A stretch of 64,000 nucleotides of DNA from Mongoliitalea daihaiensis (GTDB lineage: Bacteria > Bacteroidota > Bacteroidia > Cytophagales > Cyclobacteriaceae). The notes under the pieces were generated by a model, which had not been told where the DNA came from, searched no databases, and saw only the letters and a list, made by a program, of their open reading frames with translations. Below are positions 16,310-24,644 of this stretch, in pieces (position 1 is the stretch's first letter; each line of letters opens with the position of its first letter). A program made the position numbers and the translations under genes. The stretch lies in contig NZ_CP063779.1 of the NCBI RefSeq assembly GCF_021596945.1, positions 499,501 through 563,500 on the forward strand. The letters are read 5' to 3'.

Positions 16310-17488
16310 ATGACATCTGGGAATAAAAAAAAGCTGCTCATCAGTATCTCTTTTATTGCGTTTATCAGCTTGGGTTTGCCCGATGGTCTCTTAGGGATTG
16401 CTTGGCCTTTCATCAGTGATAAAATCGGTATTCCTTTAGAAAAACTTGGATTAATACTCATGGCCTTCGTGGCTGGTTATTTGACTGCAAGCTTAAGTAA
16501 CTCCAAAATTAGCGCTTACGTATCCTTGGGTTGGTTACTTTCGCTCAGCTGCATGCTTACAGGTGTAAGTTTGATCGCTTTCACCTGGGTTGGAGGATTA
16601 TTTTTTTTACTGCTTGCAGCCTACTTCTTGGGTACTGGAGGAGGGGCGATTGACACTTCCCTAAATATTTTTGCCTCTGCTAATTTCTCTCCAAGTGTAG
16701 TCAACTGGCTGCATGCTTTTTATGGCATTGGGGCAACCTCAGGCCCCCTTTTATTAACCTATTTATTTACCCAAGGAGACTCGTGGACAATGGGTTACTT
16801 CATTGTCGGAGGGATTCAAATCGGATTGGGGATTGTTTTTCTTTCAACCATTAAACTTTGGAAAAGTCAAGCCTCTGCAGCCCAAGACACCAAAGCTGGA
16901 AGTTTCCGCGAAAGCATCCAACAGCCTATGGCTTTTCTAAGCATATTGGTGTTTTTTCTATATACGGGATTTGAAATAGGGGTAGGACAATGGCTGTATA
17001 CCATCCTGACCCAGTCTCGAGGGATTGCTGAAGACACTGGCGGACTATGGGTAAGTACCTATTGGGGAAGCTTGACACTTGGGAGGATATTTTTCGGGTT
17101 TGTCTTGCGGAAATCCAGCACCTCAAAAGTTCTAAGTCTTGGCACTATTGGAATTGTTTTGGGAAGTATGATGCTGTATTGGGATGTGAATGCCAATTTA
17201 AGTTTTTTCTCAGTAGCCTTGATCGGACTCAGTTGTGCACCCATTTTCCCTTCTATGATTGCCTTAGCATCTACGCTGTTTCAGCCAAAGTTCGCTCCTA
17301 CCTTGATCAGCTTCCAGATTTCTGCTGCGATGGTTGGAGGAGCTCTTTTACCTGCAAGTTCAGGCCTTTTAGCAGAATATTTTGGATTGGAAATCATCTC
17401 CTTTTCATTTGCTATTCAAGCAATTTTATTAGCACTTACGTATGCCCTAATTTATCGCTTCAAAAAAAGAAACGCACTCACAGATTAA
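16310..17488 (+). CDS. MFS transporter
   Basis: A 392-residue, 12-segment major facilitator protein of the inner membrane. The first helix reads FIAFISLGLPDGLLGIAWPFI, with the Asp in a polar patch common in the fucose-permease-like / YfkF-type MFS branch. The loop after helix 2 is a weak form of the MFS signature (SLSNSKISAYVS). The substrate is unknown. It is first of three same-strand genes, followed by an EamA transporter after 51 bp and an aminotransferase. That grouping suggests amine, amino-acid or related metabolite traffic. Confidence 0.88.
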   Translation: MTSGNKKKLLISISFIAFISLGLPDGLLGIAWPFISDKIGIPLEKLGLILMAFVAGYLTASLSNSKISAYVSLGWLLSLSCMLTGVSLIAFTWVGGLFFLLLAAYFLGTGGGAIDTSLNIFASANFSPSVVNWLHAFYGIGATSGPLLLTYLFTQGDSWTMGYFIVGGIQIGLGIVFLSTIKLWKSQASAAQDTKAGSFRESIQQPMAFLSILVFFLYTGFEIGVGQWLYTILTQSRGIAEDTGGLWVSTYWGSLTLGRIFFGFVLRKSSTSKVLSLGTIGIVLGSMMLYWDVNANLSFFSVALIGLSCAPIFPSMIALASTLFQPKFAPTLISFQISAAMVGGALLPASSGLLAEYFGLEIISFSFAIQAILLALTYALIYRFKKRNALTD

Positions 17489-17507
17489 GCCATATGATTT
17501 CAATGAA

Positions 17508-17523
17508 CGAATCCTTAGATTCG
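17508..17523. other. short hairpin in the MFS/EamA spacer
   Basis: CGAATC-CTTA-GATTCG forms a 6-bp stem with a tetraloop within the 51-bp spacer. CATATG words flank it on both sides (17491-17496 and 17537-17542). There is no T-tract, so it is more likely a processing or leader element than a terminator, if it is functional at all. Confidence 0.3.
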
Positions 17524-17539
17524 CTAAAATTTCAAACAT

Positions 17540-18472
17540 ATGGTCCGAGTAAGCAGCTCCAAAGCTGTATCAGGTTATATCATGGCCCTTACGGCGGCAG
17601 TTTTGTGGGGCATCTCCGGGACAGTTGCTCAATTTTTATTTGAACAAAAATCCATTGCGCCCGATTGGTTGGTTACTTGGAGAATGCTGATTGCGGGCAT
17701 CATTTTGTTGAGCTATGGTTTTAGCAAGGCTGGAGCTGATATACAGCATATTTGGAAAAAACCCAAAGATGGGCTTGAACTTTTTCTCTTTGGTGCTATT
17801 GGCATGGTCACCGTGCAGTACACCTACTTCTACAGCATCTCTCTATCCAATGCAGCCACTGCTACCATCCTACAATATGTCGGACCCGTATTTGTAGTGG
17901 CTTTTTATGCTATCAAATACAGAAGATGGCCCACTTGGCGAGAGTATGCCGCGCTTGTTTTGGCAAGTGTAGGAATCTTTTTGCTGGTAACCCATGGAAC
18001 CATTGAAAGTTTGGTCATCTCTAAAGATGCCATCATCTGGGGGATTTTATCGGCTTTGGCTTTGGCCTTTTATACCATACAACCTGTGCAACTCTTGCAG
18101 AGATTTTCCTCTAACACAGTCACTGCTTGGGGCATGCTAATTGGAGGTGTAACCTTTGCCCTGTACACACAACCTTGGTATTGGAGTGGTATTTGGGACA
18201 TAGAAACTTATTTAGCAGTTGGCTTTATCATTGTTTTCGGAACAGTTATTCCATTTTCAATTTTCTTACATTCATTGAATCTGATTGGTGCACAAACAGC
18301 GTCTTTACTGTGCAGTGTGGAACCTTTGTCAGCAGCAATTACCGCAGTAGTTTGGCTAGGTATCTTATTTACCGGAATGGATTGGTTGGGAACTATCCTG
18401 ATTCTTCTTACCGTTGCTTTACTAACCCTCAAAAAAACATCCCAAACAAATGAGCCAACATCCCACACTTAG
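17540..18472 (+). CDS. EamA/DMT-superfamily transporter
   Basis: A 310-residue inner-membrane protein with ten predicted helices in two EamA repeats of about 140 residues each: MALTAAVLWGISGTVAQFL opens the first and DAIIWGILSALALAFYTIQP the second. The second ends with the typical EPLSAAITAVVWLG motif. Family members export amino acids, sugars or nucleotides; the substrate here is not known. Its 3' end overlaps the following aminotransferase gene by 23 bp, which implies translational coupling. An internal ATG at 17582 would drop only the short N-terminal tail. Confidence 0.9.
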   Translation: MVRVSSSKAVSGYIMALTAAVLWGISGTVAQFLFEQKSIAPDWLVTWRMLIAGIILLSYGFSKAGADIQHIWKKPKDGLELFLFGAIGMVTVQYTYFYSISLSNAATATILQYVGPVFVVAFYAIKYRRWPTWREYAALVLASVGIFLLVTHGTIESLVISKDAIIWGILSALALAFYTIQPVQLLQRFSSNTVTAWGMLIGGVTFALYTQPWYWSGIWDIETYLAVGFIIVFGTVIPFSIFLHSLNLIGAQTASLLCSVEPLSAAITAVVWLGILFTGMDWLGTILILLTVALLTLKKTSQTNEPTSHT

Positions 18473-19745
18473 TCAAAGAGGCAAGGCTGCCGCAACAAAC
18501 GCCATGCGGGTAGACTTGGAACTGTACTACCAAGCACTGGAAAACCCCTATCATCCACAGGAGAATCCTTCTGGAGCGATTCCTATGAACATGGCTGAAA
18601 ACCATTTGGGTTGGGAATTGCTCAAGGCTAAAATGGAACAAATCAGTGCTGAACAAACCATACCCGATTGGGTAGCAAGTTATGGAGACCCTGCCGGTGT
18701 CTTAAGTTTCCGTGAGTCAGTCTGTAACTATTTCAATCATTTTCTTCAGCCTGAAAAAGGTCTTGATGCAGCAAGACTTGCCTGTTCCGCTGGCGCTACA
18801 GGGGTGATTGAAATGACAAGCTTTTTGCTAGCAAACTCAGGCGATACGGCTGTTATCCCTGCTCCAAGCTATCCAGTATATACAGCAGATCTACAGGTAT
18901 TTTCAGGAATTCAACGCTTTGATTTGACGGATGACTTGTCTATTGCAGCCTTAGCAACTGCCAAATCGACCATAGAGACTTCAGGAAGCCAATTCAAATT
19001 ACTGATCCTAACTCAGCCAAACAACCCTTCCGGAAAAATTTATAACCCAGAGACATTGGGAATACTTTCAGACTGGTGTATTGCAAATCGAATTCATCTG
19101 ATTGTCAATGAAATTTATGCGCTTTCCTTGTTGGACATCACCCATCCTGCAATCCAGGAAGATTATCAAGACACGTACCCATTCCAGACTTTTTTATCCA
19201 TCATCGAGCATAAAAAAAGCCCTTATCTCCACTTTTGGTATTCTTTCTCCAAGGATCTAGGGATTTCAGGCTTTCGGATTGGGACCTTGTATTCGCATAA
19301 CGACGAACTTATCCAAGGTTACAGAAATGTAGGACTGTCACATTGCATCTCTAATCATACCCAATGGCTATTGCAGGAAGTTTTGAAGGATGTTGACTTT
19401 ATGGAAAAGTTTATAGCTCATGGACAAGAAGCCCTCACAGAAAACTATATAGCTATCGTGATGAGCCTTAAAAAACTTAGAATCCCATATACTCCTTCCC
19501 GTGGCAGTCTATTTGTATGGCTCAATCTTTCTGAATTTTTATCAGAAAACAGTACTTCAGGAGAAGAAAAACTATGGCTTGAAATCTTTGAAAAAACAGG
19601 CATTCTCTTAACTCCAACGAATGGCTTTGGTCATCTAGAAAAGGGATGGTTCCGAATGGTGATTTCGAGTCAAACTCTCTTGGCTATCAAAGAAGCTATG
19701 AAGAGACTTGCTGCTTTTGTTGAAAGCAAACGAATAAATATATAA
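18450..19745 (+). CDS. class I/II PLP aminotransferase (ACC-synthase-like)
   Basis: A 431-residue fold-type I PLP enzyme. The family features are AGATGVIEM (phosphate-loop region), LILTQPNNPSGKIY (substrate/PLP Asn), YSFSKDLGISGFRIG (Schiff-base Lys near 270) and a C-terminal WFRMVIS (carboxylate Arg). The spacing resembles 1-aminocyclopropane-1-carboxylate synthase-like proteins. At the position that normally holds Asp (DEIY, pairing with the PLP pyridine nitrogen) this protein reads VNEIYALS, an Asn. The reaction and substrate are therefore uncertain. It is coupled to the EamA transporter gene by an overlap. Confidence 0.82.
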   Translation: MSQHPTLSQRGKAAATNAMRVDLELYYQALENPYHPQENPSGAIPMNMAENHLGWELLKAKMEQISAEQTIPDWVASYGDPAGVLSFRESVCNYFNHFLQPEKGLDAARLACSAGATGVIEMTSFLLANSGDTAVIPAPSYPVYTADLQVFSGIQRFDLTDDLSIAALATAKSTIETSGSQFKLLILTQPNNPSGKIYNPETLGILSDWCIANRIHLIVNEIYALSLLDITHPAIQEDYQDTYPFQTFLSIIEHKKSPYLHFWYSFSKDLGISGFRIGTLYSHNDELIQGYRNVGLSHCISNHTQWLLQEVLKDVDFMEKFIAHGQEALTENYIAIVMSLKKLRIPYTPSRGSLFVWLNLSEFLSENSTSGEEKLWLEIFEKTGILLTPTNGFGHLEKGWFRMVISSQTLLAIKEAMKRLAAFVESKRINI

Positions 19746-20196
19746 TGTGATTAACCGCAATTAAGCAAGAGTCAAAATAATATCCGAACTATTGCGGATA
19801 ATGGACCACAGTCAACTATCCACTGTCAACAGATGCTTGAAAGCATAATGAATATATTCATTTGTTTAGCTACTGGAATAAAAGCGGATAATCATAATAT
19901 ATAATGCATACAAACGGATTAGTTAAAATTATTTTGAGTTCGAATAATGAACTCCCGGCAAATTCCAATCTTTTACCTGAACAGATTTCAGCAAACAAAT
20001 CATCCGTAGGGAGAAAAAGCATTATTTGAGCATGAACAACCTGTGAAAGGGTGACAAAAAAAGAAATCAAATAAATGAATACCGAATTAAATTTTATTTT
20101 TCACACTGAAAGAAGAATTTTTTGACTCAATTCAAAAGATTAAACAACTAGCAGGTTAATTCTATCGTAACTAAACATAACCAACGAATAGAAGCT
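19746..20196. other. 451-bp intergenic region with hairpin, palindrome and repeat scrap
   Basis: No credible gene is seen. At 19810-19830 there is a direct-repeat scrap (CCACAGTCAACTATCCACTG), a word type seen in degenerate Bacteroidota intergenic repeats. At 19833-19846 ATGCT/AGCAT form a small hairpin, followed at once by a perfect 16-bp palindrome AATGAATATATTCATT (19847-19862). The rest, up to the next start codon, is AT-rich without a clear promoter match. Confidence 0.5.
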
Positions 20197-21546
20197 ATGC
20201 ACAAATTTGTTTTTTCATTTATCCTCGTATTACTGACAGGGTTAGTTGGCGCACAGGATGTCATTCAGTTAAAGGGGGTCTTACTCAGGTCTGCTGGAGA
20301 ATATGCAGCTGGAGACACCATCACCCTAGTCTCCCAACGAATGAAATTTGATGGAATCACCAAACAATATGGATACATCAGTTACGGGAATCGCAAATTT
20401 ATTGATGAAGACCGAGTCACTATCTTAAACCCTGAGATGGATTTTTGGGAAGAAGTATGGTTTACCAACCGAGCTGATGAAATCACCAAAGTGGGTTGGG
20501 AACAAGAAAAGCGGCAGGAGCTCTACGAAGACGCCATGGACTATTACACAACCGCTTTGAAAAATAACCTGATTTTTGAAGATGAATTGTTAAGTGATTA
20601 TTTGTATCAATTGACTTTGGCCATTCACCCGTTCGAAATGCTTAAAGAACGTCAGCGGAATTTCAGTATTCTAGTATTAAAATCCCCAGAAGAAACAAGT
20701 TTCGCTTTTGATAATGGAATGATTGTGTTGACAACTGGCTTGTTGGCTACATTAAAAACAGAGGAACAACTTATTCATCTACTGGCTGAAAATATTTCCC
20801 ATGTGGTGTTAGAACATAATCTCATTAACTTCAACAGAGCCTTGAAAGCAGAAAGAAATGCACGCATCTGGGGTACTATCACAGCTGTAGCAGCTGCAAC
20901 CGCTATGGCGGTCGATGAAGTCAATACAGGACGATGGCATGATTATGGATTGGCTGCAGATTTAGGTGCTTCTGTGTATTTTTTATCGAGAAATACCCGA
21001 AGTAATATTGGGGCTGAGTATACTATGGAACAACGGAATTTAGCAAATAAAACTGCACGTCAGTTTTTACGAACCTACCCAGAAGTTGTTAATCATGACG
21101 AAATAGCCTTTATCACACAGCTTGCCCCGGCCATCAGTGTGGCAGCTTGGACCCAATTTCACTTCAAGCATTATGGGACAGCCTACCAAATGATTCAGCG
21201 ATTGGAAGATCATGGATTGACCACAGACATGGATTATTTCTTAATGAGCAGAATCATCAGAAAGCAATACAATGATTTAGAATCCAATCAACTTGCCTTA
21301 GCATACATTGAAAAAGGGCGAGCCAAATCATGGGAAGAATTCCCAGAGCTTTATAAAGAAGAAGGTTTAATTTATCAACGCCTAGGGGAATTTGACAAAG
21401 CAATTGAGGCATTTAGCAATTACCGTAATCACCTAAGCAGCCTTCGGGATAAAGGACAGTTTGTTGATTTAGAATTGAGAAGCATTGACCAATTTATTCA
21501 ACGTACGAGTAATTTATCCAAAAGAGTGACTGAAAAACAAGAATAA
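20197..21546 (+). CDS. M48-like protein with degenerate zinc motif, plus C-terminal TPR-like region
   Basis: A 449-residue exported protein (signal peptide ending LVGAQ). Residues 160-215 copy the core of M48/BepA-type peptidases: FAFDNGMIVLTTGLLATL, then EEQLIHLLAENISHVVLEH. The family has HEIAH at this place; here it reads ENISH (198-202), so the first His ligand and the catalytic Glu are both lost. A helical repeat region follows (340-440), including a TPR-like ELYKEEGLIYQRLGEFDKAI. It is probably a non-catalytic periplasmic relative, perhaps a scaffold or chaperone. The reading frame is intact. A terminator follows. Confidence 0.7.
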   Translation: MHKFVFSFILVLLTGLVGAQDVIQLKGVLLRSAGEYAAGDTITLVSQRMKFDGITKQYGYISYGNRKFIDEDRVTILNPEMDFWEEVWFTNRADEITKVGWEQEKRQELYEDAMDYYTTALKNNLIFEDELLSDYLYQLTLAIHPFEMLKERQRNFSILVLKSPEETSFAFDNGMIVLTTGLLATLKTEEQLIHLLAENISHVVLEHNLINFNRALKAERNARIWGTITAVAAATAMAVDEVNTGRWHDYGLAADLGASVYFLSRNTRSNIGAEYTMEQRNLANKTARQFLRTYPEVVNHDEIAFITQLAPAISVAAWTQFHFKHYGTAYQMIQRLEDHGLTTDMDYFLMSRIIRKQYNDLESNQLALAYIEKGRAKSWEEFPELYKEEGLIYQRLGEFDKAIEAFSNYRNHLSSLRDKGQFVDLELRSIDQFIQRTSNLSKRVTEKQE

Positions 21547-21572
21547 GTAAACCAACACTACCACAATCATAT

Positions 21573-21599
21573 AAAAACCTGATTTTCATCAGGTTTTTT
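21573..21599 (+). terminator. intrinsic terminator after the M48-like gene
   Basis: AAAAACCTGA (21573-21582) pairs with TCAGGTTTTT (21589-21598), 10 bp with loop TTTTCA, running straight into a T-tract. It lies 27 bp after the stop codon. Confidence 0.88.
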
Positions 21600-21647
21600 G
21601 TTTTCAAAAATCAGTAATATCGTTCTTTCATTCTATTTACTCAGACT

Positions 21648-22136
21648 ATGAACGATAAACTCAATTTCAATCAAATTCAGCTAGTCAGTTTAGTCCTGCT
21701 AAGGATATTAATCGGCTGGCATTTTCTCTATGAAGGAGTCATCAAATTGTATAGTCCCTCTTGGACTGCAAAAGGCTACTTACTTAGCGCGACCTACATG
21801 GAAGGTTTTTTTGGCTGGCTTGCCTCAGACTCAATGATTTCTTTCACAGATACGCTAAACATCGCTGCTTTGATCTTTGTAGGCGTAAGTCTACTATTAG
21901 GCTTCAAAAGTAGTTGGGGTAGTATCATTGGAATCGCATTATTGATTTTTTATTATCTAGCCCACCCACCTTTTCCAGGCTATCCATTAGGGCCTAGCGA
22001 AGGAAGCTATTGGATCATCAATAAAAACCTGATCGAAGCAGCTGCCTTGTTTGTCATATTCCTCTTTCCAACTTCCTCATTTGTTGGCTTAGACCGGCTA
22101 TTTGTCAAAAAAGAAATCAATCCTTCCACAACCTAA
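21648..22136 (+). CDS. DoxX-family membrane protein
   Basis: A 162-residue four-helix membrane protein. LLRILIGWHFLYEGVIKL is the typical DoxX first helix, and the Trp/Tyr-rich loop (PSWTAKGYLLSATYMEGFFGWL) and final helix (NLIEAAALFVIFLFP) fit the same family. Family members have been linked to quinone or thiol redox work; the function here is unknown. It lies 12 bp before a Tat-exported Gfo/Idh/MocA oxidoreductase, and the two are very likely one operon, so a membrane redox role for the pair is a reasonable inference. Confidence 0.85.
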   Translation: MNDKLNFNQIQLVSLVLLRILIGWHFLYEGVIKLYSPSWTAKGYLLSATYMEGFFGWLASDSMISFTDTLNIAALIFVGVSLLLGFKSSWGSIIGIALLIFYYLAHPPFPGYPLGPSEGSYWIINKNLIEAAALFVIFLFPTSSFVGLDRLFVKKEINPSTT

Positions 22137-22148
22137 TCACCAAAGACC

Positions 22149-23765
22149 ATGGCAGAAGATAAAAAATTATTCAAAGGGTTTTCGAGAAGAGACTTGTTGA
22201 AAAGCCTAGGAGGCATTCCTATTTTGGGAGCAGTTTGGTTTGCGGGAATCAATCATGATAAAAAAAGTAAGCTAGAAAGAGATTTTCTACTTGAAAAACT
22301 CAATATCAAAGCCACTCCTCCACCCGAAAGTGGCCCCATGAGTGGTGAACCTTTAAGGATTGGGGTGATTGGTTTTGGGATCAGAGGAGAGCAGTTGATG
22401 CGCTCACTAGGCTTTGCCACGAATGAGTGGCTGGAAGAGATGGCAGAAAACGAGCGAAAAAACCCTAATGATATGCGACTGGCAGACTTCAAAGCACAAG
22501 AAAATCTGAATGTCAAGCTAAGCGGTATTTGTGACATCTTTGATGTAAGGGCTGAAAATGCACTCAGATCATTCAACACCAATGACAATACCTGTAAGCG
22601 CTACGATACTTACCTGGATATGATCCATAGTGGGGAAATTGATGCAATTATCATCGCTACTCCTGACCATTGGCATGCCCCAATGGCCCAAGCAGCCATA
22701 GAAGCAGGAATTCATGTGTATCTGGAAAAACCAATGACTCACACGATTGAGGAGACATACACACTACGGGAAGCTTGCAGAAAAAATCCAACAGCAGTAT
22801 TTGCGGTAGGTCATCAGCACCGACAGACCCAAAGTTTCCTTACCGCTATGGATGCCTTGGAAAAAAATACCCTTGGACATGTTTCGCTGATCATGACCAC
22901 TACGAACCGTAACGATGACAATGGAGCCTGGCAATACGATATACATCCAGAAGCATCCCCTGAAACCATCAATTGGAACGCTTTCTTGGGAACAGCACCC
23001 CAAGTACCTTTTAACACCGAGCATTTTTTCCGATGGAGAAAGTGGTGGGCCTATGGTTCCGGTTTATCGGGAGACTTATTGACCCATGACTATGACCGTA
23101 TCAATTGCATTTTGAAAATGGGCATTCCTAAATATGTGACAGCATCCGGGGGAATTTACACTCATAGAGATGGTAGGAATGTCCCCGATGTCATGCATGT
23201 CAATATGGAGTTTCCGGAGTTTAGCACGGGGGGAACACAACGAGAATCAAAAGAAAAAGGGATGACCTTTGTTTACAGTGCCACGCTAGGAAATCAATTT
23301 GAAAGAGGAACTGTATTGATGGGGCATGATGCCAGTATGAAACTAGGAAATACACTAAGCATCTACGCAGACCCAAGATCAACCAAATACCGTGACTTAT
23401 TAGATGATGGTAGGATCGATCCCAATGTCCCCATATTTCAGTATGACCCAAGCGCAAGTGGAGTAGATGCAGTCACCTCAGCTACGGCCAAATACTTTGC
23501 AGACAAAGGCTTATTATGGACGTATCGGGATGGGAAAAGAGTGGACTCTACCTTTTTGCATATACGCGAATGGCTGAGCTGTATCCGAAATGGAGGAGAG
23601 CCAAGTTGCGGTATTCAGGAAGGATTTGAAGAGGCCATAGCTGCCCATATGGCCGGACTTTCGTACAAAATTGGCAGAAAAATAGCATGGGATGAAGCAA
23701 GTGAATCCATCATCGCACTGCCTGGAGAGGATTTGGATGCGATTCTGTTAAATAACGAAGTTTAA
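22149..23765 (+). CDS. Tat-exported Gfo/Idh/MocA-family oxidoreductase
   Basis: A 538-residue NAD(P)-dependent oxidoreductase-fold protein. The N-terminus FSRRDLLKSLGG is a twin-arginine export signal. The Rossmann motif follows (IGVIGFGIRGEQ), then the family signature IDAIIIATPDHWHAPMA and VYLEKPMTHTIEE, with the Lys of EKP as the usual catalytic residue. Secreted members of this family in Bacteroidota often act on sugars or polyols, and some use tightly bound cofactor. The substrate is unknown. It pairs with the upstream DoxX gene. A long hairpin follows the stop codon. Confidence 0.92.
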   Translation: MAEDKKLFKGFSRRDLLKSLGGIPILGAVWFAGINHDKKSKLERDFLLEKLNIKATPPPESGPMSGEPLRIGVIGFGIRGEQLMRSLGFATNEWLEEMAENERKNPNDMRLADFKAQENLNVKLSGICDIFDVRAENALRSFNTNDNTCKRYDTYLDMIHSGEIDAIIIATPDHWHAPMAQAAIEAGIHVYLEKPMTHTIEETYTLREACRKNPTAVFAVGHQHRQTQSFLTAMDALEKNTLGHVSLIMTTTNRNDDNGAWQYDIHPEASPETINWNAFLGTAPQVPFNTEHFFRWRKWWAYGSGLSGDLLTHDYDRINCILKMGIPKYVTASGGIYTHRDGRNVPDVMHVNMEFPEFSTGGTQRESKEKGMTFVYSATLGNQFERGTVLMGHDASMKLGNTLSIYADPRSTKYRDLLDDGRIDPNVPIFQYDPSASGVDAVTSATAKYFADKGLLWTYRDGKRVDSTFLHIREWLSCIRNGGEPSCGIQEGFEEAIAAHMAGLSYKIGRKIAWDEASESIIALPGEDLDAILLNNEV

Positions 23766-23776
23766 ATAATAAAACT

Positions 23777-23818
23777 ACTCCCATCGCATCTTGAAGAGTC
23801 TCTTGATGTGATGGGAGT
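23777..23818 (+). terminator. long hairpin after the Gfo/Idh/MocA gene
   Basis: ACTCCCATCGCATC (23777-23790) pairs with GATGTGATGGGAGT (23805-23818), a 14-bp stem with one G-U pair and a 14-nt loop. It begins 11 bp after the stop codon. It is not followed by a strong T-run, so it may be a transcript-end stabiliser rather than a classic terminator. Confidence 0.6.
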
Positions 23819-23897
23819 TGGTTGAATTAACTCATCTTACTATTTTTACTTAAAGAATTTACCTTGTAAATTGTGATTTATTGAAAAATTAAGCGTT

Positions 23898-24134
23898 ATG
23901 ACTACCAAATACCATTTGAACTCGGCCCAAGAATTGAATATAGACATTATTGAGTCAATTAAAACCGCTTTCCAATCAAAACCCATAACAATCATTGTTG
24001 AGGAAGATAATGACAGCATTAATTTGTCAACCGAAATGAAGTTGACTTTGGAAGAAAGATTGCAAGAAGATGAAAGCACTTACATTACAGCTGAGGAATC
24101 AATGAAATTGTTACTCAAAAAGTATGGTGTATAA
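23898..24134 (+). CDS. probable antitoxin of a RelE/ParE-type pair
   Basis: A 78-residue acidic protein directly upstream of, and overlapping by 11 bp, a ParE-like toxin gene. It has no clear DNA-binding motif by eye but has the small size, high charge and C-terminal helix (YITAEESMKLLLKKYG) of toxin-wrapping antitoxins found beside ParE toxins in Bacteroidota. The partner toxin is frameshifted, so this gene may now be an orphan. The function call rests mainly on context. Confidence 0.65.
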   Translation: MTTKYHLNSAQELNIDIIESIKTAFQSKPITIIVEEDNDSINLSTEMKLTLEERLQEDESTYITAEESMKLLLKKYGV

Positions 24135-24419
24135 GGTGATTTTATCTCCTCGTGCCCAACTAGAGATAGAAGAGGCGCTTGACTACTATTTCATCAAAAG
24201 CCCCACAGCTGCCTTTAGATTTTTAGTATCCCTCGAAAACTTATACACGCTTTTATCCAGTTCTCCTTTCTTTGAAATCAGATACAAAAATATTCGATCG
24301 CAAAATTAAAGAAGTACCCATATTCACTTTTTTTTATCGTAAATGATGAAAAGAAAATGGTGAAAGTTTTATCGTGCTTCCACAATAAGAAGAATCCGGC
24401 TAAAAGACCTAAAGGTTAA
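24124..24419 (+). pseudogene. frameshifted RelE/ParE-family toxin
   Basis: The first 61 codons read as a ParE toxin N-terminus (VYKVILSPRAQLEIEEALDY, then SPFFEIRYKNIR) and then stop at 24307-24309. In another frame from 24300 the sequence continues for 39 codons exactly where the family should (KLKKYPYSLFFIVND, then MVKVLSCFHNKKNP), ending at 24419. Rejoining the frames gives about 98 residues, the normal length. A loss of one base, or gain of two, near 24297-24300 explains it. It is either an inactivated toxin or a sequencing error. The start overlaps the antitoxin gene. Confidence 0.85.
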
Positions 24420-24644
24420 ATTTTACGAAATTCTAATTTTCTTAAAAAAATTCCCCACTTCTCCGCAAACGTTTTAGACTTCCCGAAAACCTAATTTTTC
24501 ACTAAAAAATAGGCTTTAAAGCCACTTTTCTAGGTGTTTTCAAAGGCCTAAGTATATCAAACTCCAAATATTTTTTTATAATTTGGTAGGGTTGAGTGGC
24601 TTGCCAACAATGCGCTTACACATATTAAACCCATACAACCCAAG

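Noticed and set aside
19870-20070. Minus-strand open frame of 66 codons with a hydrophobic start
   Set aside because: The N-terminus looks slightly signal-like, but there is no family similarity, no promoter and no continuation; chance or at best a gene remnant.
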